64,000 nt of DNA from Sphingosinicella sp942492965 (GCA_942492965.1 OW818656.1:3968001-4032000), one strand, 5' to 3'; shown: positions 1 to 7,598, counted from the stretch's first letter. Numbers and translations: made by a program. Notes: generated from the sequence alone by a model not told the origin.

Positions 1-470
1 GATTTCGACTCCTGCACGTGCCGCCGGGCGCGCACGGCGAGCTGGCGCACCGCCGCTGCATCGCGGCCGAGCGTCGCGGCAACGTCGCCGAGGCTGACCT
101 CGAACACGTCGTGGAGCAGGAAGGCGGCACGCTCCAGCGGAGAGAGGCGCTCAAGCGCGAGCATCAGCGTCAGCGTGACGTCATCGGCGATGGCTTCGGG
201 CTCGGCTTCGAGCAGGGGTTCGGGAAGCCATGTCCCGAAATAGGTTTCGCGCCGCGCCCGCGCCGACTTCATCCGGTCCAGGCACAGGCGCGTGACGACG
301 CGCGTCAGCCACGCGGGGGGCGAATCGATGCCCGACGCTTCGGACCAGCGCAGCCACGCGTCCTGCACCACATCCTCGGCCTCCGCGACCGAGCCGAGCA
401 TCCGGTAGGCGAGGCGCAGCAGCCGGGGGCGCTGCGCCTCGAACAGGGCGGTCTCTTCAGGCCGCGGCAC
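1..470 (-). CDS. ECF RNA polymerase sigma factor, SigJ-like (C-terminus outside window)
   Basis: This is the first ~156 codons of an extracytoplasmic-function sigma factor running off the left edge. Sigma region 2 is visible at residues ~10-70 (RLLRLAYRMLGSVAEAEDVV, then DAWLRW). Region 4 lies at ~100-150 (LERLSPLERAAFLLHDVFE, then VAATLGRDAAAVRQ), the helix-turn-helix that reads the -35 element. The wording LPEPLLEAEP between the regions and the YRMLGS start are typical of the SigJ/ECF41 group, whose members carry a SnoaL-like C-terminal domain; that part would lie beyond the window. A GTG at 470 is chosen because it overlaps the end of the upstream AhpD-like gene by 14 bases, implying co-transcription. 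ECF41 sigma factors are commonly paired with carboxymuconolactone decarboxylase-type genes, which fits this pair. Confidence 0.85.
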   Translation of the reverse strand, partial: MPRPEETALFEAQRPRLLRLAYRMLGSVAEAEDVVQDAWLRWSEASGIDSPPAWLTRVVTRLCLDRMKSARARRETYFGTWLPEPLLEAEPEAIADDVTLTLMLALERLSPLERAAFLLHDVFEVSLGDVAATLGRDAAAVRQLAVRARRHVQESK

Positions 471-918
471 GGCGGAGCGCCGGGTGCGGCGCGCGGAAGC
501 CGACCTGCAGGCGGTTCCATGTGTTGATCGAGCCGATCAGCAGGGTCAGGTTCACCTGCTCGGCCTCGCTGAACTCCGCCTTCACGGCTTCGTAGTCGGC
601 ATCGGGTGCACCCGTTTCGGAAAGCCGTGTGAGCGCATCGGTCCAGCCGAGCGCGGCGCGCTCGCGGGGGGTGTAGAGCGTCGATTCGCGCCAGGCGTTC
701 AGCATATAGAGCCGCATCTCGTCCTCCCCCGCGCGGCGCAGGTCGGTGGAATGCATGTGGATGCAGAACGCGCAGCCGTTGATCTGGGAGGCGCGCAGGC
801 GCACCAGCTCCATCAAATTCTGCTCAAGGCCGCTGCCCTTGAAGCTCTCTTCGAGCGCCATCATCGCCTTCACGGCTTCGGGTGCGTAGCTGTGTGCATT
901 GTTCAATCGGGCGGTCAT
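457..918 (-). CDS. AhpD-like carboxymuconolactone decarboxylase family protein
   Basis: A 153-residue alkylhydroperoxidase-like protein. The family signature Glu-x11-Cys-x2-Cys-x3-His is present as E37, C49, C52 and H56 (INGCAFCIHMHS), the redox-active pair and proton relay of AhpD-type peroxidases. The ATG at 918 is preferred over in-frame upstream starts because AAGGAGA lies just ahead of it and the protein then begins MTARLNNAH, as in homologues. It overlaps the following sigma-factor gene. ECF41-group sigma factors are known to be encoded next to, and often to control, such genes, so a small oxidative or organic-peroxide stress operon is the likely role; the substrate cannot be told from sequence. 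Confidence 0.88.
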   Translation of the reverse strand: MTARLNNAHSYAPEAVKAMMALEESFKGSGLEQNLMELVRLRASQINGCAFCIHMHSTDLRRAGEDEMRLYMLNAWRESTLYTPRERAALGWTDALTRLSETGAPDADYEAVKAEFSEAEQVNLTLLIGSINTWNRLQVGFRAPHPALRRAAA

Positions 919-1077
919 GTCCGTTCTCCTTGGCGGCGCGCACCATGCGCGCTTGCAGACATGACGAGACAGGCTCGGCGCGGGTGACATGCGCGGCAAA
1001 ATTTATGCGTTTCCGCCGCTTTTTTCAAAGCGCTTCGCAGTTCCCCGTCAGTTGCGGTAAAATCCGGCAGATGCTTC

Positions 1078-1106
1078 TTGACAGCGCCCGGCCCCACCAA
1101 TAGGTA
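1078..1106 (+). promoter_or_regulatory. putative promoter of tRNA-Asp
   Basis: A perfect TTGACA -35 hexamer at 1078-1083 is followed after 17 bases by TAGGTA at 1101-1106. This places a start about 25 bases before the mature tRNA. The -10 match is weak, so the call rests mainly on the -35 and the position. Confidence 0.4.
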
Positions 1107-1135
1107 CGCCCGGCTTTCGAAATACGAAGCAACGC

Positions 1136-1212
1136 GCGGGTGTAGCTCAGTTGGTTAGAGTGCCGGCCTGTCACGCCGGAGGTCGCGGGTTCGAGCCCCG
1201 TCACTCGCGCCA
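1136..1212 (+). tRNA. tRNA-Asp (anticodon GTC)
   Basis: A 77-base cloverleaf with CCA encoded in the DNA. The acceptor stem GCGGGTG pairs with CACTCGC with one G-T wobble. The D arm is GCTC..GAGT, the anticodon stem CCGGC/GCCGG encloses a loop with GTC, and the T arm contains GGTTCGAGCCC. The discriminator base is G73, the identity base used by aspartyl-tRNA synthetase. It stands alone between divergent genes. Confidence 0.97.
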
Positions 1213-1235
1213 TTTCTCACAGGCAGAAATGGCGC
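1207..1235 (+). terminator. inverted repeat using the 3' end of tRNA-Asp
   Basis: An 11-base perfect inverted repeat, GCGCCATTTCT and AGAAATGGCGC around a 7-base loop. It begins inside the acceptor stem and CCA end of the tRNA and is followed by TTCCCC. It could act as a transcription terminator or 3'-processing signal. No T-run of usual strength follows. Confidence 0.4.
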
Positions 1236-1254
1236 TTCCCCGCAGGAAACGAAA

Positions 1255-1563
1255 TCAGGCTTCGACGCTGTCGAAGACCCTGAACTCATGCGCGATCGAA
1301 CGCTCCACCAGCAGTTCATAGAGCGCCGCCACGTGATCGCGCGACAGCCCGTGCGTCTCGGCGGCATCGCAGGCCTTGGCGATCACGTCCGCCTTGCGGG
1401 CTTCATCCCGCACCGCGCCGCGCGACGTCTTCACACGCGCCGCCGCCTCGATATAGCGCATCCGCTTCGCCAGCAGCGCGACGATCTCGCGGTCGAGCGC
1501 GTCGATCGCGGTGCGGATCTCCGGCATGGTGGTGCAGGCGTCGGGGGGAACGATATCGGTCAT
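1255..1563 (-). CDS. chorismate mutase, AroQ class
   Basis: A 102-residue all-helical chorismate mutase of the AroQ type, close in size and layout to PchB-like single-domain enzymes. It would convert chorismate to prephenate for phenylalanine and tyrosine synthesis in the cytoplasm. The family pattern is clear: RTAIDALDREIVALLAKRM supplies the first-helix arginine and Asp-Arg pair, AAARVK the active-site lysine region, and LYELLVERSIAHE the last helix. The start overlaps the end of the upstream DUF2842 gene by 4 bases (ATGA), so the two are translationally coupled. PchB-type isochorismate-pyruvate lyase activity cannot be excluded from sequence, but no salicylate or siderophore genes are nearby. 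Confidence 0.85.
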   Translation of the reverse strand: MTDIVPPDACTTMPEIRTAIDALDREIVALLAKRMRYIEAAARVKTSRGAVRDEARKADVIAKACDAAETHGLSRDHVAALYELLVERSIAHEFRVFDSVEA

Positions 1564-1778
1564 TTGCGGAAGCGTCCGGTCTCTATCCAGCGAACAAGGG
1601 GGCGGGCCGGAAAGACCCAGGCGATGCCGAGTATGATCCAGACCGGGAGTTGTACGAGCACATGAAGCCGCGTGACGGGCTCAGCCACGGCGACGGCGAC
1701 AACGGCATAGACCGCGATCAGGACGATCAACAGCAGCACGCCAAACGGCTTTCTGAGGCTTGGCTTGGGGTCGGTCAT
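1560..1778 (-). CDS. DUF2842 small membrane protein
   Basis: A 72-residue protein with two hydrophobic segments: about residues 10-32 (FGVLLLIVLIAVYAVVAVAV) and 43-60 (VQLPVWIILGIAWVFPARPL), then a basic tail WIETGRFRK. This layout and the closing Pro-x3-Val-x-Trp pattern match DUF2842, an alphaproteobacterial family with no assigned function. The ATG at 1778 overlaps the end of the 5-formyltetrahydrofolate cyclo-ligase gene by 4 bases and its own stop overlaps the chorismate mutase start, so all three are probably translated from one message. Function is unknown. Confidence 0.8.
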   Translation of the reverse strand: MTDPKPSLRKPFGVLLLIVLIAVYAVVAVAVAEPVTRLHVLVQLPVWIILGIAWVFPARPLVRWIETGRFRK

Positions 1779-2338
1779 ACCGTGAGTGTCCTTGTCGGCG
1801 TCACCACCGCGTCGAGGCGCTGGTCCCAGCTGTCGGCGGGCAGCGCATCCAGAATCTGCACGTCCCACGCGAGGCCGATGGCCACGGTGGGCCGCACGGC
1901 CCGCAACGCGGCGAGCGCGCGGTCGAAGTGGCCCTTGCCCTGGCCGATGCGATTGCCGTGCATGTCGGCGGCGACAAGTGGAACGAGGAGTGTGTCGGGA
2001 ACCGCTTCGGCAGCGTCGGCAAGCGGCTGCATCGTTCCGAAGGGACCGGGCTCCAGCGGGCCGCCGGCGACGCGAAAACGCATGACGTCATCCCGGCTCG
2101 CAAACCACGGCAGCAGCACCGTGCCCTGCGCGATACATGCAGCGGGGTCGATCTCGTGGCCCATCGGCACGTAGCTGGCGATCGCGCTGGCGTTCGCGAG
2201 GAAGGGAAGGGCGCGCGCGGCGAGCGCCGTCTCCAGCGCCCTGCGTTCGTCCGCGGAGATACCGCGCACGAACACGGCGCGCGCTGCGCGGGCATCGCGG
2301 CGCAGTGTTTCCTTGTCGGTGAGGGGGGCGGTGGACAA
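1775..2338 (-). CDS. fau: 5-formyltetrahydrofolate cyclo-ligase
   Basis: About 187 residues. It catalyses ATP-dependent conversion of 5-formyl-THF to 5,10-methenyl-THF, recycling the stored folate. Recognisable parts are the N-terminal basic segment KETLRRDARAAR, SYVPMGHEIDP, the central LLVPLVAADMHGNRIGQGKGHFDR loop region with the G-x-G-K-G-x-x-D phosphate-binding pattern, and WDVQILDALP near the end. There is no ATG at the 5' end; a TTG at 2338 is the most plausible start, because an earlier TTG at 2362 would fall in the 6S RNA terminator. The arrangement zapA-6S RNA-5-FCL is widely conserved in proteobacteria, and the gene is probably expressed partly by read-through of 6S RNA. Confidence 0.88.
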   Translation of the reverse strand: MSTAPLTDKETLRRDARAARAVFVRGISADERRALETALAARALPFLANASAIASYVPMGHEIDPAACIAQGTVLLPWFASRDDVMRFRVAGGPLEPGPFGTMQPLADAAEAVPDTLLVPLVAADMHGNRIGQGKGHFDRALAALRAVRPTVAIGLAWDVQILDALPADSWDQRLDAVVTPTRTLTV

Positions 2339-2360
2339 ACGGGAATCCGGGCGACAGGTC

Positions 2361-2531
2361 AAAAATGGGTGGCGGAACCGCCTCGGCCGTTTGCCGGAAT
2401 ATCCTCTGACGCCAGTAACGTCAGGTGGGCACCATATGGTCGGACCAGGATCCGCACAGGGACAGCACCCTTGGATGTCGATATCGCCTCAGGGATGTTC
2501 GCATCGCGCGCACCAGGCAGTATCCGCCACC
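2361..2531 (-). ncRNA. ssrS: 6S RNA (SsrS)
   Basis: The 180-base gap between zapA and 5-formyl-THF cyclo-ligase is the standard site of 6S RNA, which mimics an open promoter and sequesters the housekeeping RNA polymerase. On the minus strand the ends pair perfectly: GGTGGCGG at 2531-2524 with CCGCCACC at 2375-2368, followed directly by CATTTTT. That gives a ~170-base RNA closed by an 8-bp stem, the usual 6S size and shape. Internal strong hairpins include CTGACG..CGTCAG. The central segment with CCCTGAGGCGATAT and GGGTGCTGTCCC resembles alphaproteobacterial 6S RNAs. It has its own promoter in the end of zapA. Confidence 0.8.
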
Positions 2532-2535
2532 TGCT

Positions 2536-2564
2536 AATCTAGGCGCTCGCGCGGCGCTTCTCAA
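2536..2564 (-). promoter_or_regulatory. putative 6S RNA promoter
   Basis: On the minus strand TTGAGA (2564-2559), a 17-base spacer and TAGATT (2541-2536) lie just upstream of the 6S RNA 5' end. The -10 box includes the zapA stop codon TAG, so the promoter sits inside the zapA coding end. Confidence 0.55.
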
Positions 2565-2850
2565 GGGCCGCGACAATTGCTTCCACCCGCGCCGCCGCCT
2601 TTTCGAGCGCACCGGTCGCGATCGTGTCGCCGAGCGACGGGTCGCGTTCCTTCAGGTCGAAGAATTCGTCGGCGATGAGAATGGCCGACATCAGCAGCAG
2701 CCGGGGCTCACTCATCTGCCCGAGCGCGCCCTGCAGGTCGGCCGCCTTGGCATCGACATGCGCGGCAAGGCGGTTCAGCCGCTCCTCCTCGCCGTCGCGG
2801 CAGGCGAGGGGATAGGAACGGCCGCCGATGGTGACGTTGATCTGGCCCAT
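2539..2850 (-). CDS. zapA: cell division protein ZapA
   Basis: A 103-residue ZapA. It binds FtsZ and promotes bundling of its filaments at the division site. The N-terminal beta-hairpin domain is seen in INVTIGGRSYPLAC and EEERLNRLAAHVDAKA, the stretch that contacts FtsZ. It is followed by a long helix with LLLMSAILIADEFFDL and a coiled-coil tail ALEKAAARVEAIVAALEKR. It lies 4 bases downstream of a 68-codon coiled-coil gene, the usual alphaproteobacterial neighbour. The stop codon forms part of the 6S RNA promoter. Length and motifs agree with the family. Confidence 0.95.
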   Translation of the reverse strand: MGQINVTIGGRSYPLACRDGEEERLNRLAAHVDAKAADLQGALGQMSEPRLLLMSAILIADEFFDLKERDPSLGDTIATGALEKAAARVEAIVAALEKRRASA

Positions 2851-2854
2851 GCGC

Positions 2855-3061
2855 TCAGCCCCGCGCCGACGCGATGAGCACGTCGAGATCGGCGACCGCG
2901 CGTTCGGCGGATTCCTTCAGGCGGTGATGTTTCTGACGTAGCACGTCCAGTTCGGCGGGCGCACCGCCCGCATCATCCACACCTGCGGCCGCACGCTCGA
3001 GCCTGTCGAGCGCGCTTTCGAGGCGTGTCAGCGCCGACGCGAAACCGGTCATCTGATCCAT
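2855..3061 (-). CDS. small coiled-coil protein upstream of zapA
   Basis: A 68-residue protein predicted to be almost entirely helical, with heptad-like leucines in LTRLESALDRLERAA and LDVLRQKHHRLKESAERAVADLDVLI, broken by a short Gly/Ala/Asp linker. No catalytic motif is visible. Its place directly ahead of zapA, 4 bases away, and its coiled-coil nature suggest a division-associated scaffold of the ZapB/DUF4164-like kind, but that is inference from context. A well-formed promoter lies just upstream, so this is probably the first gene of the zapA-6S-fau transcript. Confidence 0.7.
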   Translation of the reverse strand: MDQMTGFASALTRLESALDRLERAAAGVDDAGGAPAELDVLRQKHHRLKESAERAVADLDVLIASARG

Positions 3062-3097
3062 GCCGAAAAGTCCCGAAATCAGCAGTTTGGGCGAGGA

Positions 3098-3126
3098 ACA
3101 TAAGAACGAATCCGAATGACGGTCAA
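3098..3126 (-). promoter_or_regulatory. putative promoter of the zapA operon
   Basis: On the minus strand TTGACC (3126-3121), 17 bases, then TTATGT (3103-3098), about 37 bases ahead of the first codon of the 68-residue coiled-coil gene. The spacing is ideal and both hexamers are close to consensus. Confidence 0.5.
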
Positions 3127-3206
3127 GGCAAGCGCCGGACGGTTCGACGATTCATCCCGATTCAGCCGGATTCCCGCCTGTTTCATGTGTGCATGGCCGC
3201 CATGCC

Positions 3207-3246
3207 TTGACATGACGTTGACGCAGCATAAGCCCCTCTCCATTGT
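3207..3246 (+). promoter_or_regulatory. putative tkt promoter region
   Basis: TTGACA at 3207 and, 11 bases on, TTGACG at 3218 followed after 17 bases by CATTGT at 3241-3246. Either could drive the tkt-gap-pgk transcript. The rest of the 233-base gap shows no further recognisable element. Confidence 0.3.
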
Positions 3247-3294
3247 GCGCGCCGATTCGCCGCCCGGCCGAAATATTGGGGAACCAAGCCGAAG

Positions 3295-5265
3295 ATGACC
3301 GTCAATCACGCCGATCTCGCCAACGCTGTCCGTGCGCTGGCGATGGATGCCGTACAGGCCGCGAATTCCGGCCACCCTGGAATGCCGATGGGCATGGCGG
3401 ATGCCGCGACGGTTCTCTTCACACAGCATCTGAAGTACGATCCGCAGTGGCCTGAATGGCCTGATCGCGACCGCTTCGTGCTTTCCGCCGGTCACGGCTC
3501 GATGCTGATCTACGCACTTCTCTATCTCACGGGGTACGAGAAGCCGACGCTCGACCAGATTCGGAACTTCCGTCAGCTCGGCAGTCCGTGCGCCGGCCAC
3601 CCGGAAAACTTCGAGCTTCCCGGCGTCGAGACGACGACTGGCCCGCTTGGGCAGGGCCTCGCCACCGCCGTCGGCATGGCGATTGCGGAGCGGCACGTCA
3701 ATGCGCGTTTCGGTGACGCGGTGCAGGATCATCACACGTGGGTGATCGCGGGTGACGGCTGCCTGATGGAAGGCATCAATCACGAGGCGATCGGGCTTGC
3801 CGGGCACCTGAAGCTCGGCCGCCTGAACGTGATCTGGGACGACAACCGCATCACCATCGACGGTGCGACTTCCATGTCGACGTCCGAAGACGTGAAGGCG
3901 CGTTATGAGGCGTCCGGCTGGCATGTCGTTTCCTGCGACGGCCACGACGCGGCGAGCATCGATGCGGCACTGCGCGCCGCGAAGGCCGATCCGCGACCCT
4001 CGCTGATCGCCTGCCGCACGATCATCGGCTACGGCGCGCCCAACAAGCAGGGCACGGCGGCGACGCACGGCTCACCGCTCGGCGCGGCGGAAATCGCGGC
4101 GGCGCGCGAAACGCTCGGCTGGAGTCACGCGCCGTTCGAAATCCCGTCGGATATCCTGGATGCGTGGCGCACGTCGGGCGCGCGCGGCACGAAGATCAGC
4201 GCCGACTGGAAGGTGAACGCTGCGAAAGCAGAGGGTTACGCCGAATTCCTGACCTGGCTCGATGGTTCCGCGCTGAAAGCCGCAGGCCCCGCGCTAAAGG
4301 CGCACATCGATGCGCTGATCGCCGCGCCCCAGACGGTGGCGACGCGTAAGGCGAGCGAAATGGCGCTCGGCGCGATCAACGCCGCCGCGCCGAACACGAT
4401 CGGCGGATCGGCCGACCTCACCGGTTCAAACAACACGCTGACGAAGGGCCTCGGCACGCTCGACGCCGTGAATTACGGCGGGCGCTACGTCTACTACGGC
4501 ATCCGCGAGTTCGGCATGGCCGCCGCGATGAACGGTATGGCGCTGCACGGCGGCATCGTGCCTTACGGCGGCACCTTCCTCGTCTTCACCGATTATTGCC
4601 GCCCGGCGATCCGTCTCAGCGCGCTGCAGCGTGCGCAGGTGGTCTACGTGATGACCCACGATTCGATCGGCCTTGGCGAAGACGGCCCCACGCACCAGCC
4701 CATCGAGCACGTGATGAGCCTGCGCGTGATGCCGAACGTGCTCGTCATGCGCCCGGCTGACGTCGTCGAAACCGCCGAGTGCTGGGCGCTTGCGCTTGAA
4801 AACGACAGCGGCCCCACGGTGCTCGCGCTCTCCCGCCAGAACCTGCCGCAGCTTCGCACGGAAGCCGGCGAGAATCTCTCTGCGAAGGGCGCTTATCGCC
4901 TGCGCGCCGCCTCTGCCGCGCGCAGGGTGGTGTTCCTCGCGACCGGCTCCGAAGTGCAGGCCGCGCTCGAAGCCGCCGATCAGCTCGAAGCCGCGGGCAT
5001 CGGCTGCGACGTCGTTTCCATGCCCTGCTGGGAACTCTTCGACCTGCAGAGCGCTGCCTATCAGGCGGACATCCTGCCCGAAGACGCGCTCATCGTTTCG
5101 GTCGAGGCCGGAACGACGATCGGCTGGGAACGCTACACGGGCCGCAAGGGCCTGCGCATCGGTATCGACCGCTTCGGCGCCTCTGCGCCTGCCGAAGACT
5201 TGTTCGAGAAGTTCGGATTGACCGCCGACGCGATCGCAAAGGCGGTCCGGGGCAAGCTCGCTTAA
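3295..5265 (+). CDS. tkt: transketolase
   Basis: A 656-residue transketolase. With thiamine diphosphate and Mg2+ it moves two-carbon units between sugar phosphates, linking glycolysis to the pentose phosphate pathway. Landmarks in order: NSGHPGMPMG with the active-site His27, LSAGHGSMLIYALLYL, TTGPLGQGLATAVGMA, the ThDP motif GDGCLMEG ending in WDDNRITIDG, the second-domain YYGIREFGMAAAMNGMALHG with the catalytic Glu, HDSIGLGEDGPTHQP, and the C-terminal ATGSEVQAAL domain. Full length for the family. It is the first gene of a tkt-gap-pgk row with short gaps (24 and 2 bases), a common arrangement in alphaproteobacteria. Confidence 0.97.
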   Translation: MTVNHADLANAVRALAMDAVQAANSGHPGMPMGMADAATVLFTQHLKYDPQWPEWPDRDRFVLSAGHGSMLIYALLYLTGYEKPTLDQIRNFRQLGSPCAGHPENFELPGVETTTGPLGQGLATAVGMAIAERHVNARFGDAVQDHHTWVIAGDGCLMEGINHEAIGLAGHLKLGRLNVIWDDNRITIDGATSMSTSEDVKARYEASGWHVVSCDGHDAASIDAALRAAKADPRPSLIACRTIIGYGAPNKQGTAATHGSPLGAAEIAAARETLGWSHAPFEIPSDILDAWRTSGARGTKISADWKVNAAKAEGYAEFLTWLDGSALKAAGPALKAHIDALIAAPQTVATRKASEMALGAINAAAPNTIGGSADLTGSNNTLTKGLGTLDAVNYGGRYVYYGIREFGMAAAMNGMALHGGIVPYGGTFLVFTDYCRPAIRLSALQRAQVVYVMTHDSIGLGEDGPTHQPIEHVMSLRVMPNVLVMRPADVVETAECWALALENDSGPTVLALSRQNLPQLRTEAGENLSAKGAYRLRAASAARRVVFLATGSEVQAALEAADQLEAAGIGCDVVSMPCWELFDLQSAAYQADILPEDALIVSVEAGTTIGWERYTGRKGLRIGIDRFGASAPAEDLFEKFGLTADAIAKAVRGKLA

Positions 5266-5289
5266 ATCAGGAACAGGAGTACGAGAGAC

Positions 5290-6297
5290 ATGGCGAAGGT
5301 TTCGATCAACGGATTCGGCCGCATCGGGCGCCTCGTGGCGCGCGCTATTCTGGAGCGTCCGGACAGCGGACTCGAACTGGTTTCGATCAACGACCTCTCC
5401 GACGCGAAGTCGAACGCCCTGCTTTTCAAGCGCGATTCCGTGCACGGCACGTGGCAGGGCACGGTCGAGGTGGACGGCAACGATCTCATCATCGACGGCA
5501 AGCGCATCAAGGTTTCGGCCGAGCGCGACCCGGCGAACCTGCCGCACGCGGCGAACGGCGTCGATATCGCGCTCGAATGCACCGGCTTCTTCACGGACCG
5601 CGCGTCGGCCGAAAAGCACATCGCGGCGGGCGCCAAGCGCGTGCTGATCTCCGCGCCGGGCAAGAATGTCGATCTCACGGTTGTGTTCGGCGTGAACAAC
5701 GACAAGCTTTCCGCCGAGCACAAGATCGTTTCGAACGCCAGCTGCACGACGAACTGCCTCGCGCCGGTCGCCAAGGTGCTGAACGACAGCATCGGCATCG
5801 AACGCGGCCTGATGACGACGGTGCACGCCTACACGAACGACCAGAAAATCCTGGACCAGATCCACGAGGATCCGCGCCGCGCCCGCGCCGCTGCGATGTC
5901 GATGATCCCGACCACCACGGGCGCCGCACGCGCCGTGGGCGAAGTGCTTCCCGAACTGAAGGGCAAGCTCGACGGTTCGGCGATCCGCGTGCCGACGCCC
6001 GACGTCAGCCTGATCGACCTGACCTTCACGCCGGGGCGCGACACGACGAAGGACGAGGTCAACGCGATCCTGAAGGCGGCGTCTGAATCCGGCCCTCTGA
6101 AGGGCATCCTCTGCTATTCCGACGAGCCGTTGGTTTCGATCGATTATCAGCACACGGCCGCGTCCTCGACGATCGACAGCCTTGAAACCGCCGTTCTTGA
6201 AGGCAAGCTCGTCCGCGTGCTGTCGTGGTACGACAACGAGTGGGGCTTCTCGAACCGCATGGTCGACACCGCGAAAGCCATCGCGGCGTTCCTCTAA
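5290..6297 (+). CDS. gap: glyceraldehyde-3-phosphate dehydrogenase, type I
   Basis: A 335-residue class I GAPDH that oxidises glyceraldehyde-3-phosphate to 1,3-bisphosphoglycerate. The Rossmann start VSINGFGRIGRLVAR, the catalytic motif SNASCTTNCLAP with Cys152, HAYTNDQ following it, and the C-terminal WYDNEWGFSNRM are all intact. It follows tkt by 24 bases and precedes pgk by 2 bases, so it sits in one glycolytic transcript. Cofactor preference was not resolved: SINDL, roughly where the nucleotide 2'-OH-binding residue falls, is compatible with NAD. Confidence 0.97.
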   Translation: MAKVSINGFGRIGRLVARAILERPDSGLELVSINDLSDAKSNALLFKRDSVHGTWQGTVEVDGNDLIIDGKRIKVSAERDPANLPHAANGVDIALECTGFFTDRASAEKHIAAGAKRVLISAPGKNVDLTVVFGVNNDKLSAEHKIVSNASCTTNCLAPVAKVLNDSIGIERGLMTTVHAYTNDQKILDQIHEDPRRARAAAMSMIPTTTGAARAVGEVLPELKGKLDGSAIRVPTPDVSLIDLTFTPGRDTTKDEVNAILKAASESGPLKGILCYSDEPLVSIDYQHTAASSTIDSLETAVLEGKLVRVLSWYDNEWGFSNRMVDTAKAIAAFL

Positions 6298-6299
6298 CC

Positions 6300-7493
6300 A
6301 TGGCCAAGTTCCGGACGCTCGACGACATCGGGGACGTGCGCGGCAAGCGCGTCCTCGTTCGTGCCGATCTCAACGTGCCGATGCAGGCGGGGAAGGTCAG
6401 CGACGACACCCGCCTGCGCGCGGCGCAGCCGACCATCGCCGAACTCGCCGACAAGGGCGCGATCGTGCTGGTGCTCTCGCACTTCGGGCGTCCGAAGGGC
6501 GAAGACCCGATGCTCAGCCTGTCGCCGATCTCCAGCGCGCTTGCCAAGGTGCTCGGCCGCACGGTCGGCTTCGTCACCGAGTGTAAGGGACCGGCGGCTG
6601 AACAGGCGGTAAGCCTGATGGCAGCGGGCGAGATCGCGGTGCTTGAGAACACGCGCTTCGAGCCGGGCGAGGAGAAGAACGATCCGGCGCTCGTCGCCGC
6701 GATCGCGAAGCTCGGTGACATCTATGTCAATGACGCCTTCTCCGCCGCGCACCGCGCGCACGCCTCCACTGAGGGGCTGGCGCACGTGCTCCCGGCTTAT
6801 GCCGGGCGTTCGATGCAGGCGGAGCTGGAGCATCTGGAAGCCGCGCTCGGCGAGCCCGAACGTCCGGTGGCGGCGGTCGTCGGCGGCGCCAAGGTCTCCT
6901 CGAAGCTCGATGTGCTCAACAACCTTGTCGGCAAGGTCGATCACCTGATCATCGGTGGCGGCATGGCGAATACGTTCCTCGCCGCGAAGGGCGTCGACGT
7001 TGGCAAGTCGCTCTGCGAGCACGACCTCAAGGACACGGCGCTCGCCATCCTCGCGAAGGCCGAGGCGTCGCGCTGCACAGTGCATCTGCCCTATGACGTC
7101 GTGGTGGCGAAGGAATTCAAGGCGAATGCCGCGAACCGCACTGTGAACGTCCATGAAGTGGCGGCGGACGAAATGATCCTCGACGTTGGCCCCGCCGCTG
7201 TCGAGGCGCTGTCGGATGCGCTCAAGACCTGCCGCACATTGGTTTGGAACGGACCGCTCGGCGCGTTCGAGATGGAACCGTTCGACGCGGCAACGGTCGC
7301 GCTCGCCCGCACGGCGGCGGCGCTCACCGAGGCCGGAAGCCTCGTTTCGGTGGCGGGCGGCGGCGACACGGTTGCGGCGCTGAACCACGCGGGCGTAGCG
7401 GACAGCTTCAGCTTCGTCTCGACGGCGGGCGGCGCGTTCCTCGAATGGATGGAAGGCAAGCCGCTGCCGGGCGTGGACGCGCTGCGGGCGTAA
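6300..7493 (+). CDS. pgk: phosphoglycerate kinase
   Basis: A 397-residue phosphoglycerate kinase, converting 1,3-bisphosphoglycerate and ADP to 3-phosphoglycerate and ATP. N-terminal substrate motifs: KRVLVRADLNVPM, LSHFGRPKG, ENTRFEPGEEKND and YVNDAFSAAHRAHAS. C-terminal nucleotide domain: VVGGAKVSSKLDVL, WNGPLGAFE and the closing glycine-rich SVAGGGDTVAAL plus STAGGAFLEWMEGKPLPG. An ATG at 6300 is used, starting MAKFRTLDDIGDV as in homologues and lying 2 bases after the gap stop codon. Family length is complete. Confidence 0.97.
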   Translation: MAKFRTLDDIGDVRGKRVLVRADLNVPMQAGKVSDDTRLRAAQPTIAELADKGAIVLVLSHFGRPKGEDPMLSLSPISSALAKVLGRTVGFVTECKGPAAEQAVSLMAAGEIAVLENTRFEPGEEKNDPALVAAIAKLGDIYVNDAFSAAHRAHASTEGLAHVLPAYAGRSMQAELEHLEAALGEPERPVAAVVGGAKVSSKLDVLNNLVGKVDHLIIGGGMANTFLAAKGVDVGKSLCEHDLKDTALAILAKAEASRCTVHLPYDVVVAKEFKANAANRTVNVHEVAADEMILDVGPAAVEALSDALKTCRTLVWNGPLGAFEMEPFDAATVALARTAAALTEAGSLVSVAGGGDTVAALNHAGVADSFSFVSTAGGAFLEWMEGKPLPGVDALRA

Positions 7494-7546
7494 CGAGCCC
7501 GGTTTTGTCGCGCAGATGCGTCATTTCAGCTATGGTGAGCGGGAAA

Positions 7547-7561
7547 TTAACCTTTTCTTAA
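7547..7561 (+). promoter_or_regulatory. candidate CtrA-binding site
   Basis: TTAA, seven bases (CCTTTTC), TTAA: an exact match to the spaced CtrA motif TTAA-N7-TTAA. It lies about 40 bases before the CAP-domain secreted protein gene. CtrA is the alphaproteobacterial cell-cycle and motility regulator. The 105-base gap is otherwise unremarkable. Confidence 0.4.
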
Positions 7562-7598
7562 AACCCGACCTTAAGTCTTCGGCGCGAAGGTCGGTGCC

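Noticed and set aside
1134..1210. Alternative tRNA boundaries starting GCGCGGG at 1134
   Set aside because: That pairing leaves a misplaced T arm and wrong discriminator. Starting at 1136 gives canonical arm lengths, G73 and an encoded CCA.
3079..4068. A 329-codon minus-strand frame across the tkt promoter and 5' end
   Set aside because: No recognisable protein features, and it covers the promoter region and an intact transketolase on the other strand.
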